Below, piece after piece: positions 6,312 through 15,613 of a stretch of DNA of 64,000 bases. Numbering within the stretch: position 1 is the stretch's first letter; each line of letters begins with the position of its first letter. The stretch comes from Streptomyces sp. SirexAA-E (GTDB taxonomy: Bacteria > Actinomycetota > Actinomycetes > Streptomycetales > Streptomycetaceae): the NCBI RefSeq assembly GCF_000177195.2, contig NC_015953.1:5766001-5830000 (forward strand), given 5' to 3'. The notes beneath the pieces were generated by a model. The model searched no databases. It was given only the letters and a program-made list of their open reading frames with translations, and had not been told where the DNA came from. A program made the position numbers and the translations under genes.

Positions 6312-9300
6312 TCACCGGCCTATCGCCGCCGCCTCCGGGGGCAGGTCCTCCGGCAGCAGCAGGCGCAGGTCGTCCAGGCCGGGCGCGGACATCGCACCGA
6401 TCCGGCCGGCCTGACGGGTCATCATCCCCTCCAGGATCTGGCGGGCCGTACGCGCGTTGCCGAAGGCATGGTCGCGCGGCAGGGCGTCCATGTAGCCGCG
6501 CAGCGCGGTCATCGCCTCGGGGGAGCAGTCGTAGCCGTAGTCGGTGGCCTGCTTGGACAGGATCTCCAGCAGGTCGTCCGTGGAGTAGTTCTCGAACTCC
6601 ACCGTCCGCGAGAACCGGGAGGCCAGGCCCGGGTTGGAGTCGAGGAAGCGGCGCATCTCGCGTGTGTAGCCGGCGGCGATGACGACGACCTCGTCGCGGT
6701 GGTCCTCCATCAGCTTCAGCAGCGTGTCGACGGCCTCCCGGCCGAAGTCCGAGGTCGCGCCCTCCGGCGTGAGCGTGTACGCCTCGTCGACGAACAGCAC
6801 CCCTCCCAGAGCGCGTTCGAACGCCTCCTTGGTGAGCTGCGCGGTGTGACCCACGTAGCGGCCCACCAGATCGGCGCGGGCGACCTCGACCAGCTGGCCC
6901 TTGGGCAGGACGCCGAGGGAGCGCAGCAGGTCGGCGTACAGGCGCGCGACGGTGGTCTTGCCCGTACCGGGGGGCCCGGAGAAGATCAGGTGGTTGCTGA
7001 TCCTCGGGGTGGGCAGCCCGGCGGCCTTGCGCTGCTTCGCCGCGGTGAGCAGGTTGACCAGGGCGGCGACCTCGTTCTTGACCGCCGTGAGGCCGATCAT
7101 GGCGTGCAGCTCGGCGAGCAGTTCGTCGGAGCCGGGGCCGTCGTCGGCCGGAGCGCTGTCCGGCGCCACGTCCTCGGGCAGCAGGAGGGTGAGGTCGCTC
7201 TCCGCCGGGTTCGTCATGGAGGCGAGCCGGGACGCCTGCCGGTCCACCATCTCCTCGAACACCCGGCGCGCGGCGCGGCCGTTGCCGAACGTGGCGTCGC
7301 GCGGCATACGCCCGTAGTGCAGGGCGAGGGCGTCCAGGGTCCGGGGGTCGAGTGCGTAGCGGTGCCCCGCGCACATGTTCTCGGTGATCGTCACCAGCTC
7401 GTCGACCGAGTAGTTGGCGAACTCGATGGTGCGGGTGAAGCGGGAGGCCAGGCCCGGGTTGGAGGAGAGGAAGCTGTCCATCTCGCCGGTGTAGCCGGCG
7501 GCGATGACGGCCACGTCGTCGCGGTGGTCCTCCATCAGCTTCAGCAGGGTGTCGACCGCCTCCCGGCCGAAGTCGGCACCGGAGCCCTTGCTGTCGGAGA
7601 GCAGTGTGTACGCCTCGTCGATGAACAGCACACCGCCGAGCGCCTCGTTGAACGCCTCGGTCGTCTTGATGGCCGTGCCACCGATGACCTGGGCGACCAG
7701 GTCGGCACGGGAGACCTCCACCAGGTGCCCGGAGCGCAGCACGCCCAGGTCCGCCAGGATGCCGCCGTACAGCCGGGCGACCGTGGTCTTGCCGGTGCCG
7801 GGCGGGCCGGAGAAGACCAGGTGGCGGCTCATCTGGGGGACGGGCATGCCCAGCTGGGCGCGGCGCTGGTTGAGCTGGTTGAGGTTGACGAGCGTCCGCA
7901 CCTGGCTCTTGACCTCGGTCAGGCCGACCAGCGACTCCAGCTCCTCCAGCGGGCCCTCGGGCTCCTTGGCCGAGTCACCGGCCCCGCCGGTCGCGACGTC
8001 CGGCGGGAGGGTGTCGCCCCACGCGTCGGGGGCCACGTTGCCGGAGCTGTTCAGGTTCTCGACCGTGAGCCGTTCGTTCACCCTCGTCTGCCTGAGGCCC
8101 GCGCCGCGGTTGTCGCGGACGGCGCAGCCGGTGACGGTGACGGGCTCGGCGGTGTCGATCCGGATGCCGTCGCCGACGCTGCCGATGACCTGGGAGGAGG
8201 TGAGGGTGGCGCGGGCGCCGTTGGCGAGGAGGACGCCGTGGGCGCCGCAGTCGGTGATGTGGGCGCGCAGGGCGGAGAGTTCGCCGCCCTTGTCCACCGT
8301 GATGCCGCCGGCCGTGGCGGACTCGATGCGGCAGTCCCGGAGGGTGGCCCGGCCCTCGCCGCCGACGGAGACGGTCGCGTCGGTCGCCGCCCGCATGACC
8401 GTGTCGCGGATGTCGGGGTTGCCCCCGGAGACGATCCGTACCGCCGCGCCGCCCGCCCGGTCGATCTCGCAGTGCTCCAGCCGGCCGCGCCCGTCCTCGG
8501 CCACCTCTACGCCGTGGCCGCCCGGTGAGGTGATCCGTGCGCGGCGCAGCAGCGGGTCGGCGCCCGTGCGTATCCGGATGCCGGTGCCTGCCGCGTCCGT
8601 GATCAGCAGGTCGTCGAACTCCGCCGACGACTCCTCCTCCAGCAGCACGGCGCCGCTCGCGTCCGCGCAGTCACGCACCGCGCAGCCGGTCAGGAAGGGC
8701 GCGCTGGAGTTGACCACCCGGATCGCGGGCGCGGCGGCGGTGTCGAACTCGCAGTCCTGGAAGGTGCCCCGGGAGCGCTCGGTGACGGCCAGGCCACTGC
8801 CCTTGGTGCGTGAGGTGCGGCAGTTCAGGAACTCGGGGTCGGCGCTCGCGGCCAGCATGATGCCGGGACCCGAGGTGTCGGAGACGGTGACGTGTTCCAG
8901 GACCGGGCGGGCGGAACTGGTGATGTAGACGCCGACGGAGGTGTCGTGCACCGAGGTGCGCACGACCCGGGTGCCGCTGCGGCCCTCCAGGGCGATGGAC
9001 GGCTTGTCCGTGCCGGAGATGTCGCAGTCCTCCACCAGGCCCTGCGCCTCGTCGGAGGTCAGCACGCCGTTGGCGCGGGCGTCGCGGATCCGGCAGTCCC
9101 GTACGGTCGCACGGGCCTCCGCGCCGATGACGACGCCGGAGGTGCCCAGGTTCTCGATGAGGCAGCCGGCGATGATGCTGCCCGTGGGCGCGGAGTCCAC
9201 GACACCGGCGCCCTTCGGGTTGCTGACCCGGCAGTCGCGCATGGCCACCGAGCCCGACTCGCGGGCCAGGACGGCCGTCCAGCCCGAGCCGATGACCGTA

Positions 9301-9617
9301 CAGCCGTCCATGGCGACCTGGCCGCGCGGCGCGTCGACCACCGGCAGGTCCTCGCTCCCGCCGCGCAGGGTCAGGTCGGTGAGCATGACGGCGTCGGCGA
9401 CGAGGACGACGGCGGTGCCCCTGCGCGGGCAGATGTCGACGCTGCCCGGCTCGCCGTCGGCGACGATGGTGACCCGGGTCCTGACCGTGAGGTTCTCCGG
9501 GTAGCGGCCGGGGTGGACCCGGATCACCGCACCCGTGCGTGCCATGTCCAGGGCATCACCGATCGTCCGGAAGCTGTCCGGTTGTTCCGACCCGACCCTG
9601 AGCAACTGCCGTGACAC
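6312..9617 (-). CDS. Right-handed beta-helix / tandem AAA+ ATPase (EccA-like, type VII)
   Basis: GTG 9617 follows AAGGAGGAGG. In the 1101-residue product, residues 1 to about 530 form a pectate-lyase-like beta-helix: about 22-residue coils with recurring (M/L)xDC and G(x)xV turns. Two CbxX/SpoVK-type AAA+ domains follow. The first has Walker A GPPGTGKT (Lys610) and Walker B VLFIDEAYTL; the second has GPPGTGKT (Lys887) and VLFVDEAYTL. Each ends with the DFGREAVDTLLKLMEDHRD region and an arginine-finger helix. EccA of mycobacterial ESX systems has one such AAA domain behind TPR repeats; here the TPR is replaced by a beta-helix and the ATPase is duplicated. It probably remodels or delivers substrates on the cytoplasmic side. 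It is divergent from the mycosin gene. Confidence 0.9.
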   Translation of the reverse strand: MSRQLLRVGSEQPDSFRTIGDALDMARTGAVIRVHPGRYPENLTVRTRVTIVADGEPGSVDICPRRGTAVVLVADAVMLTDLTLRGGSEDLPVVDAPRGQVAMDGCTVIGSGWTAVLARESGSVAMRDCRVSNPKGAGVVDSAPTGSIIAGCLIENLGTSGVVIGAEARATVRDCRIRDARANGVLTSDEAQGLVEDCDISGTDKPSIALEGRSGTRVVRTSVHDTSVGVYITSSARPVLEHVTVSDTSGPGIMLAASADPEFLNCRTSRTKGSGLAVTERSRGTFQDCEFDTAAAPAIRVVNSSAPFLTGCAVRDCADASGAVLLEEESSAEFDDLLITDAAGTGIRIRTGADPLLRRARITSPGGHGVEVAEDGRGRLEHCEIDRAGGAAVRIVSGGNPDIRDTVMRAATDATVSVGGEGRATLRDCRIESATAGGITVDKGGELSALRAHITDCGAHGVLLANGARATLTSSQVIGSVGDGIRIDTAEPVTVTGCAVRDNRGAGLRQTRVNERLTVENLNSSGNVAPDAWGDTLPPDVATGGAGDSAKEPEGPLEELESLVGLTEVKSQVRTLVNLNQLNQRRAQLGMPVPQMSRHLVFSGPPGTGKTTVARLYGGILADLGVLRSGHLVEVSRADLVAQVIGGTAIKTTEAFNEALGGVLFIDEAYTLLSDSKGSGADFGREAVDTLLKLMEDHRDDVAVIAAGYTGEMDSFLSSNPGLASRFTRTIEFANYSVDELVTITENMCAGHRYALDPRTLDALALHYGRMPRDATFGNGRAARRVFEEMVDRQASRLASMTNPAESDLTLLLPEDVAPDSAPADDGPGSDELLAELHAMIGLTAVKNEVAALVNLLTAAKQRKAAGLPTPRISNHLIFSGPPGTGKTTVARLYADLLRSLGVLPKGQLVEVARADLVGRYVGHTAQLTKEAFERALGGVLFVDEAYTLTPEGATSDFGREAVDTLLKLMEDHRDEVVVIAAGYTREMRRFLDSNPGLASRFSRTVEFENYSTDDLLEILSKQATDYGYDCSPEAMTALRGYMDALPRDHAFGNARTARQILEGMMTRQAGRIGAMSAPGLDDLRLLLPEDLPPEAAAIGR

Positions 9618-9861
9618 GCTCGATCCTCCTCCTTGTGGTGCCGCCGCCGCGTGCCTCTCCCGCCGAGGGGGCCGACAGGGGACTGTTCCGCGTCCGGGTA
9701 CGTACGGCTGTGCGCACGCGACGAAGGCTACGGGACCGGTGCGGCGATGTTCCAGGAGGGACCGACGAGTTGGGACGAGACCGTGCGTATGTCCCGTGAT
9801 GCCCCGCTCGTCTTCCGCCTGTCACGTCCCGCTCGACGCGCCGTCGGACGCGCCGCCTATC

Positions 9862-11055
9862 ATGCGCGCCATGCCCCGTGCCCGAATCCGTCCCCGCCGC
9901 CGCCCCCGGGCCTCGGCCGTGACCGCCACCCTGCTGACCACCGCGACCGCGCTGGGCGCCGTCGGGGCCGTGCCCGCCGCGGCCGACTCCGTGGGGCTGC
10001 CGGTCGTACGCTCCGTCCTGGCGGAGGACGACACCTGCGCCTCGGTCTCCGGCGAGAAGGCCAAGGCCGAACCCTGGACGCTGGGGTCTTTGGGCATGGC
10101 CCGCGCCCGGCCGCTCTCCCAGGGCGCCGGGACGACGGTCGCGGTCGTGGACACCGGAGTCGCCGAGGGGGCGCCCGCGCTGTCGGGGCGGGTGACCGCG
10201 CTCGGGGCGGCCGGCGAGGACTGCGTCGGCCACGGCACGTTCGCGGCCGGCCTGATCGCGGCGACCCCCGGCGACGACGGGGGGCCGGCGGGACTGGCGC
10301 CGCAGGCCCGGATCCTGGCCGTACGCGGCACGGGCGAGCGCGGCGAGCCCACGGTGGCCCAGGTCGCCGACGGAATACGCCGGGCGGCCGACGAGGGCGC
10401 CCAGGTCATCTACGTCGCCGTGGCCCTGGACAGCGGCAAGTCGCAGCTGACGGACGCGGTCGCCTACGCGGGCGGCAAAGACGCGCTGGTGGTGGCCCCG
10501 GTGGCGCCGGACGCGCTGCCGAGGAACACCGAGCCGGCGCCCTGGTACTGGCCCGCGGCGGCCCCGGGCGTGCTGGCGGTGACGGACTACGGCCCGGACG
10601 GCGCGCGACCGACCGACGCGCCCCTGGTGAGCGGGGCGGACCTGGCCGCTCCCGGCGACGCGGTGGTGAGCATCGGCCCGAAGGGCTCGGGCCACTTCAT
10701 CGGCTCGGGCGCCTCGTTCGCCGCCGCGCACGTCGCGGGGGCGGCGGCGCTGGTACGGGCGCGCTACCCGGAGCTGAAGGCCGCGCAGGTCTCGCGCCGC
10801 CTGACGGAGGCGGCGTACCCGGCGGTGCCGCCACGGCTCGACCCGTACGCCGCGCTGACGGCCGTACCGACGGACGCCGAGGGCACGGCGCCGAGGCCGG
10901 AGCGGGCGGTGGTCCCGCCCCCGCCCGCGACGCAGCCGCGCACCCGTGCGCTGGTGGTGGCCGGCGTGGGCGGCGGGCTGGTGCTGCTGGTGGCGGCGGG
11001 CGCGGTGGTGATCCCGCGCGGCCGGGCACGGAACTGGCGCCCGGCGGGCAGCTGA
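9862..11055 (+). CDS. mycP: Type VII secretion-associated serine protease mycosin
   Basis: The 397-residue product has an Arg-rich n-region and a Sec signal ending VPAAADS. The S8 subtilisin triad is Asp97 (VAVVDTGV), His124 (VGHGTFAAG) and Ser285 (GSGASFAAAHVAG). A Pro-rich stretch and a C-terminal transmembrane helix (about 361-385, TRALVVAGVGGGLVLLV) follow, then a basic tail. This is the MycP layout: a membrane-anchored extracytoplasmic protease needed for ESX stability. The Ser motif lacks the usual Pro (AAAH for AAPx). ATG 9862 or 9871 are both possible, without a strong ribosome site. It is divergent from the AAA gene and convergent with eccC. Confidence 0.92.
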   Translation: MRAMPRARIRPRRRPRASAVTATLLTTATALGAVGAVPAAADSVGLPVVRSVLAEDDTCASVSGEKAKAEPWTLGSLGMARARPLSQGAGTTVAVVDTGVAEGAPALSGRVTALGAAGEDCVGHGTFAAGLIAATPGDDGGPAGLAPQARILAVRGTGERGEPTVAQVADGIRRAADEGAQVIYVAVALDSGKSQLTDAVAYAGGKDALVVAPVAPDALPRNTEPAPWYWPAAAPGVLAVTDYGPDGARPTDAPLVSGADLAAPGDAVVSIGPKGSGHFIGSGASFAAAHVAGAAALVRARYPELKAAQVSRRLTEAAYPAVPPRLDPYAALTAVPTDAEGTAPRPERAVVPPPPATQPRTRALVVAGVGGGLVLLVAAGAVVIPRGRARNWRPAGS

Positions 11056-11062
11056 CGGGCCG

Positions 11063-11115
11063 GGGGCGACGGCCGGGCCGGGACGCCTGGGGCGCCCCGA
11101 CCCGGCCGTCGCCCC
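11063..11115. terminator. Bidirectional hairpin between mycP and eccC
   Basis: Fifteen-base perfect arms (GGGGCGACGGCCGGG at 11063 and its complement at 11101-11115) enclose a further GGGGCGCCCC palindrome. It fills the 60-bp convergent gap. Confidence 0.8.
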
Positions 11116-14100
11116 TCACGCCTCCTGGTCCTCCAGCACCGCCGTCTGCACCTGGGTCTGCTTGCGGCGCGTCACCCGCGTGCCCCGGCCCGGCGGCAGG
11201 TTGCGGCCCTTGACGCTGCCCAGGATGAAGCCCTCCGACGGCGGGCACGACAGCAGCAGCGTCGGGGTGTTGACCTCCTGCATGCGGCGCAGCATGGGTT
11301 CGCCCAGGCCCCGGCCCGCGCCGGCGGCGGAGCGGGAGACCACCATGTGCAGACCGACCTCGTAGCCGAGGGCGAGGTGGTTCAGCAGCGGGTCGAAGGG
11401 CGCGTTCATCGGGCTGGTGCCCAGCATGTCGTAGTCGTCCACGAGGATGAACAGCCGCGGGCCGTCCCACCAGTCGCACGTGCGCATCCGGGCCGGGGTG
11501 ATCTCCGGTCCGGGCACACGGGCCGCGACCGCCCGGGCGGCGCCCGCGATCAGCTCCTTCAGGGCGTCCATCGACACCGCGTGGCCGAGGCGGTACTCGT
11601 CGGGGATCGCCTCCACCAGCGCGCGGCGGTAGTCCACGACCATGATGCGCGCCTCGGCCGGGGTGTAGCGGTCCATGATGGCCTTGGCCGTCAGCCGCAG
11701 CATGTTGGTCTTGCCGCTCTCCGCGTCGCCGACCACGATCATGTGGGGGGTCTCGGAGAAGTCGTGCCACACCGTGGAGAGGCGCTCCTCCTCCAGGCCG
11801 ATGGGCATCTTGAAGTCGCCCTTCGGAGCCGGCAGCGCGGACAGCGGCAGCCGGGTCGGCAGCATCCGGACCGGCGGGGCCGGCGGGCCCTGCCAGCTCT
11901 CCCGGACCGCCGCCACCAGAGCCGCCACGCCCTCGGACAGGTCGTCCGCGGACTCCACGCCGTCGATCCGCGGCAGCGCGGTGAGGTAGTGCAGCTTGGC
12001 GTCCCGGGTCAGGCCGCGGCCCGGCAGCCGCGGTACGGTCGCGGCGCGCCGCATGTCGATCTCGGAGTCCATGGGGTCACCCATCCGCAGCTCCAGGTGC
12101 GTCGCGGCCTGGTCCCGGATCGAGGACGTCAGCTCCACCCAGCGGGCGGTGGTGACGATCAGGTGGATGCCGTAGTTGAGACCGCGGGCGGCGATCGCGC
12201 CGAAGGTCTGGATGTGCCGGTCGAAGTCCTGGCGCACCGTCGACCAGCCGTCGATGACCAGGAACACGTCGCCGTGCCGGTGCTCGGGGAACTCCCCGGC
12301 GGCCAGGCGCCGCCGGAAGGTCGCCATGGAGTCGATGCCGTTGTCCAGGAAGAACCGCTCCCGCTCCGCCAGCAGCGTGGTGACCTCGGAGATCGTACGG
12401 CCGACCCGCTCGGTGTCCAGACGCGCCGCGACCCCGCTGACGTGCGGCAGGCCGGCCAGACCGGCGAGCGTGCCACCGCCGAAGTCCAGGCAGTAGAACT
12501 GGATCTCGCGGGGGGTGTGGGTGAGCGCCAGCGCCGTCATGATCGTGCGCACCATCGTGCTCTTGCCGCTCTGCGGGCCGCCCGCGATGGCGATGTGCCC
12601 GCCCGCGCCCGAGAGGTCGACGGACAGCAGGTCGCGGAGCTGGTCGAAGGGGCGGTCGATGATGCCGAGGGGGATGGTGAGCCGACCCCGGTTCGAGGAG
12701 CCGACGGTCGTCAGGCCGAGCTCGGGGTCCTCGGTGAGCGGCGGCAGCACCTGGTCGAGGGTGGCCGGGAGGTCCAGCGGCGGCAGCCACACCTGGTGGG
12801 CCGGCGGCCCGGCGGTCAGCAGCCGCTCCACGGCCACCGAGAGCAGGGTGTCGCCGGTCTCCTCCTGCTCCGGGGCCGGCTCGGGGGCGGGGGCGTCCGG
12901 AAGCCGGCGCGGCACCACGTAACCGTTGGTCCACGGGACGGTCTGGCTGGCCACCCGCGCCTGGTTGGCGCTGCCCCGCCGCTGCTGGTACGGGCCGGAG
13001 ACGTACGCCGCGCGGAAGCGGGTCAGCGCCTCCACGCCCGACTTGAGGAAGCCGCTGCCGGGCGCCGACGGCAGCTGGTAGGCGTCCGGCACGCCGAGGA
13101 CGCCGCGGCTCTCCATCGCGGAGAACGTGCGCAGGCCGATCCGGTAGGACAGATGGCTCTCCAACTGGTGCATCCGGCCCTCGTCCAGGCGCTGCGAGGC
13201 GAGCAGCAGATGCACTCCGAGTGACCGGCCGAGGCGGCCGATCATCACGAACAGCTCCATGAACTCGCGGTGCGCGGCGAGCAGCTCACTGAACTCGTCG
13301 ACGACGACGAACAGGCTGGGCAGCGGTTCCAGCGGCACGCCCGAGGCGCGGGCCTTCTCGTAGTCCAGCGCGGAGGTGTAGTTGCCCGCCGACCGCAGCA
13401 GCTCCTGGCGGCGCATCAGCTCACCGTGCAGGGCGTCCTGCATCCGGGAGACGAGTGCCGCCTCCCCGGCCAGGTTGGTGATGACGGCGGAGGTGTGCGG
13501 GAGTTCGTCCAGGCCCAGGAAGGTGGCGCCACCCTTGAAGTCCACGAGGACGAAGTTGAGCGTCTCGGAGGAGTTCGTCAGGGCCAGCGACAGGACGAGG
13601 GTGCGCAGCAGCTCGCTCTTGCCGGAGCCGGTGGCGCCGATCAGCATGCCGTGCGGCCCGGTGCCGCCCTGGGCGGACTCCTTGATGTCAAGCTCGACCG
13701 GCTCACCGTCCGCGCCGACCGCGATCGGCACCTTGAGCCGGGTGGGGCCGGTGTGCTGCCGCCACAGCGTCTCCGGGTCGTGGCGGTGCAGGTCGGGAAT
13801 GCCCAGCAGCGTGGTCAGTTCGACGTTCGCCGACAGCGGCTCGGCCGAGTCGGAGGCCGTGCCCAGGCCCATGCGGTACGGGGCGAGCCGTCGCGCCAGC
13901 GACGCGGCGCCCGTCGGACCGAAGCTGTCGGGCCGGCCGAGCCGGGTGGTCTGCTCCTTGCGCTCGCGGTCCGTGCGCACCAGCCCGAGGCCGTCCTCGC
14001 CGACCTCGAAGCGCAGCGTGATCCGGCCGGGCCGCCAGGAGAGGGCGCCGCTCAGGTCCAGAACGACCGTGTTGCGGAAGCCGGGACCGTCCAGGCGGTG

Positions 14101-15093
14101 GCCTGCCGGGACGGTCCCGCCGTCCACCACGATCACCGTGAACGGCTCCTCGCGCCCCGGTACGGCCTCCGGGTCGAAGGGGGGCCGCTCCATGAACTCG
14201 GCGCCCAGCAGGTTCTCCAGCTCACCCAGGGCCGAGACGGTCATCCGGGTCGGGCCGGCGCCGTCCGTGTCGTGCGGGTGGAGGCTGTGCGGGAGCCACT
14301 TCGTCCACTCCCAGTCCGCGCGCCGCTCGTCGGAGACGCACAGCGCGATCCACACGTCGTCCGGCGAGTGGAAGGTGGCCAACTGGGCGATCAGCGCCCG
14401 GGTCACGGACCGTATCCGCTCCTCGTCGCCCCGGAACAGCACCCGGGCCCAGGCCCGCAGGTAGATCGCGATGGGCTGCTCGGGCACCGTCGAGTAGGCG
14501 CGGATGAAGCTGCGCAGGGCGTGCGCGCTCAGCGGTTCCAGGTCCTCGACCGGGTTGGTGGAGCTCGGGTTCAGCTTCAGGCTCAGCTTCTGCTCGCCGA
14601 CGGCCATCCGGACCTCGCCGAAGTCCTCGTCGCGCGGGCGGCGCTCCCACAGCCGGGTGGTGCCCGTCATCGACCACAGGGCGGCGGGTTCGGGGTGGCG
14701 CCAGGCCAGGGCCAGCTGCTGGTCCACCACGGCCCCGCGGACCTTGCGCCGGATCTGGGTGAGGTAGCGCAGGTAGTCCCGGCGCTCGCCCTTGAGCTTC
14801 TGCTTGCGCTCGGCCGCCTTGCGCATGAACTGGCCGATGAACATCGCGGCGGCGCCGAGCACCATCAGGCCCAGGGCGATGTAGATGAAGCCGCCCGAGC
14901 CCCGGGTCATACCGGGCCGCATGAACATGAACATCATGGAGACGGACATCAGCGCCATGGGCAGGTACGTCCACACGGCGGAGGTGTCGGGCACCGTCTC
15001 CGGAAGGATCGGAGGTTCCTGGAGATTCAGCTCCCCGTCGGGCATCTCCGGGCCCCGTCGTCGGGCCGGGCGGCGGAACAGGACCACACTCAA
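11116..15093 (-). CDS. eccC: Type VII secretion ATPase EccC (EccCa/EccCb in one chain)
   Basis: The 1325-residue product has two transmembrane helices near the N-terminus (about 41-62 and 70-90: AVWTYLPMALMSVSMMFMFM and IYIALGLMVLGAAAMFIG), a DUF-type stalk, then three FtsK/SpoIIIE NTPase domains. Walker A motifs are GATGSGKSE (Lys492), GGPQSGKST (Lys844) and GDAESGKTN (Lys1128); Walker B-like strands are FVLVDFKGG, FYCLDFGGG and FILVDDYD. This is the motor that recognises WXG100 substrates and drives export through the EccB/C/D membrane complex. TTG 15093 is chosen because AAGGAG lies 8 bases upstream; GTG 15087 is the alternative. Transcribed away from eccD across a 512-bp gap. Confidence 0.96.
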   Translation of the reverse strand: MSVVLFRRPARRRGPEMPDGELNLQEPPILPETVPDTSAVWTYLPMALMSVSMMFMFMRPGMTRGSGGFIYIALGLMVLGAAAMFIGQFMRKAAERKQKLKGERRDYLRYLTQIRRKVRGAVVDQQLALAWRHPEPAALWSMTGTTRLWERRPRDEDFGEVRMAVGEQKLSLKLNPSSTNPVEDLEPLSAHALRSFIRAYSTVPEQPIAIYLRAWARVLFRGDEERIRSVTRALIAQLATFHSPDDVWIALCVSDERRADWEWTKWLPHSLHPHDTDGAGPTRMTVSALGELENLLGAEFMERPPFDPEAVPGREEPFTVIVVDGGTVPAGHRLDGPGFRNTVVLDLSGALSWRPGRITLRFEVGEDGLGLVRTDRERKEQTTRLGRPDSFGPTGAASLARRLAPYRMGLGTASDSAEPLSANVELTTLLGIPDLHRHDPETLWRQHTGPTRLKVPIAVGADGEPVELDIKESAQGGTGPHGMLIGATGSGKSELLRTLVLSLALTNSSETLNFVLVDFKGGATFLGLDELPHTSAVITNLAGEAALVSRMQDALHGELMRRQELLRSAGNYTSALDYEKARASGVPLEPLPSLFVVVDEFSELLAAHREFMELFVMIGRLGRSLGVHLLLASQRLDEGRMHQLESHLSYRIGLRTFSAMESRGVLGVPDAYQLPSAPGSGFLKSGVEALTRFRAAYVSGPYQQRRGSANQARVASQTVPWTNGYVVPRRLPDAPAPEPAPEQEETGDTLLSVAVERLLTAGPPAHQVWLPPLDLPATLDQVLPPLTEDPELGLTTVGSSNRGRLTIPLGIIDRPFDQLRDLLSVDLSGAGGHIAIAGGPQSGKSTMVRTIMTALALTHTPREIQFYCLDFGGGTLAGLAGLPHVSGVAARLDTERVGRTISEVTTLLAERERFFLDNGIDSMATFRRRLAAGEFPEHRHGDVFLVIDGWSTVRQDFDRHIQTFGAIAARGLNYGIHLIVTTARWVELTSSIRDQAATHLELRMGDPMDSEIDMRRAATVPRLPGRGLTRDAKLHYLTALPRIDGVESADDLSEGVAALVAAVRESWQGPPAPPVRMLPTRLPLSALPAPKGDFKMPIGLEEERLSTVWHDFSETPHMIVVGDAESGKTNMLRLTAKAIMDRYTPAEARIMVVDYRRALVEAIPDEYRLGHAVSMDALKELIAGAARAVAARVPGPEITPARMRTCDWWDGPRLFILVDDYDMLGTSPMNAPFDPLLNHLALGYEVGLHMVVSRSAAGAGRGLGEPMLRRMQEVNTPTLLLSCPPSEGFILGSVKGRNLPPGRGTRVTRRKQTQVQTAVLEDQEA

Positions 15094-15605
15094 GGAACCG
15101 TCTCCTTACGGGGCAAGGGGGGAGAGCGGGCGGAACGACATCGACGTCGTCGCCGATACGGTGCCGGAACACCGGACGGGGCCTCGCTGTCGCACGCACC
15201 CTACGCCGCGCGTCGGCCGACGACGACCGCCCGCCCGGACCCGGGTCGGGGGCGGGCCCTTCGAGCGTGCCGCCGTGTCACAATCCTGCTACATCGCCAG
15301 GTCACACGTCCGCCACGCGGCGGGGTCATCGGTGCGCGACGGCGCGCGCCGCGTCACCGTCTGTGCCGCGGCGTCTCGCGCGGCACACCGCGTGGTGCGC
15401 CGATGTTCATGTCGCGTTCCGCCTCATGGGCCAGGGTCGCCCACAACAGGCAGCTGATACTACGATCATCGCGCCGACCGCCGACAACCGGCCCTGTCCC
15501 CCGAGGTTGTGGAACGCGTCCAGCCAAGAGCGATGTCCGGCGGTGCGTCAGACCGCGTTCCCCTGACCGTACTCAGCAGTAACCGGAGAAGCGTGAGCCA
15601 TCCCG
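15094..15605. other. Divergent intergenic region between eccC and eccD
   Basis: The 512 bp contain no convincing gene. It must hold promoters for both directions. A TACGAT at 15461-15466 could be a + strand -10 box but lacks a clear -35. Two copies of GTCACA 24 bases apart (15277 and 15301) could be regulator half-sites. The eccC ribosome site (AAGGAG on the reverse strand) lies near 15103. Confidence 0.5.
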
Positions 15606-15613
15606 ATGACTGA
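15593..15613 (+). CDS. Possible six-codon leader overlapping the eccD start
   Basis: GTG 15593 lies about five bases after GGAGAAG and reads VSHPDD-stop. Its TGA lies within the first codons of eccD (ATGACTGA). The ribosome site is spaced correctly for this mini-frame but too far (about 15 bases) from the eccD ATG. It may only be a coincidence of a poor eccD site. Confidence 0.25.
   Translation: MSHPDD

Noticed and set aside
11347..15582. Frames antisense to eccC
   Set aside because: EccC shows three Walker A motifs and two membrane helices; the antisense frames have no feature.
15094..15605. A small gene in the eccC-eccD gap
   Set aside because: Short frames here lack ribosome sites, codon bias and family motifs.
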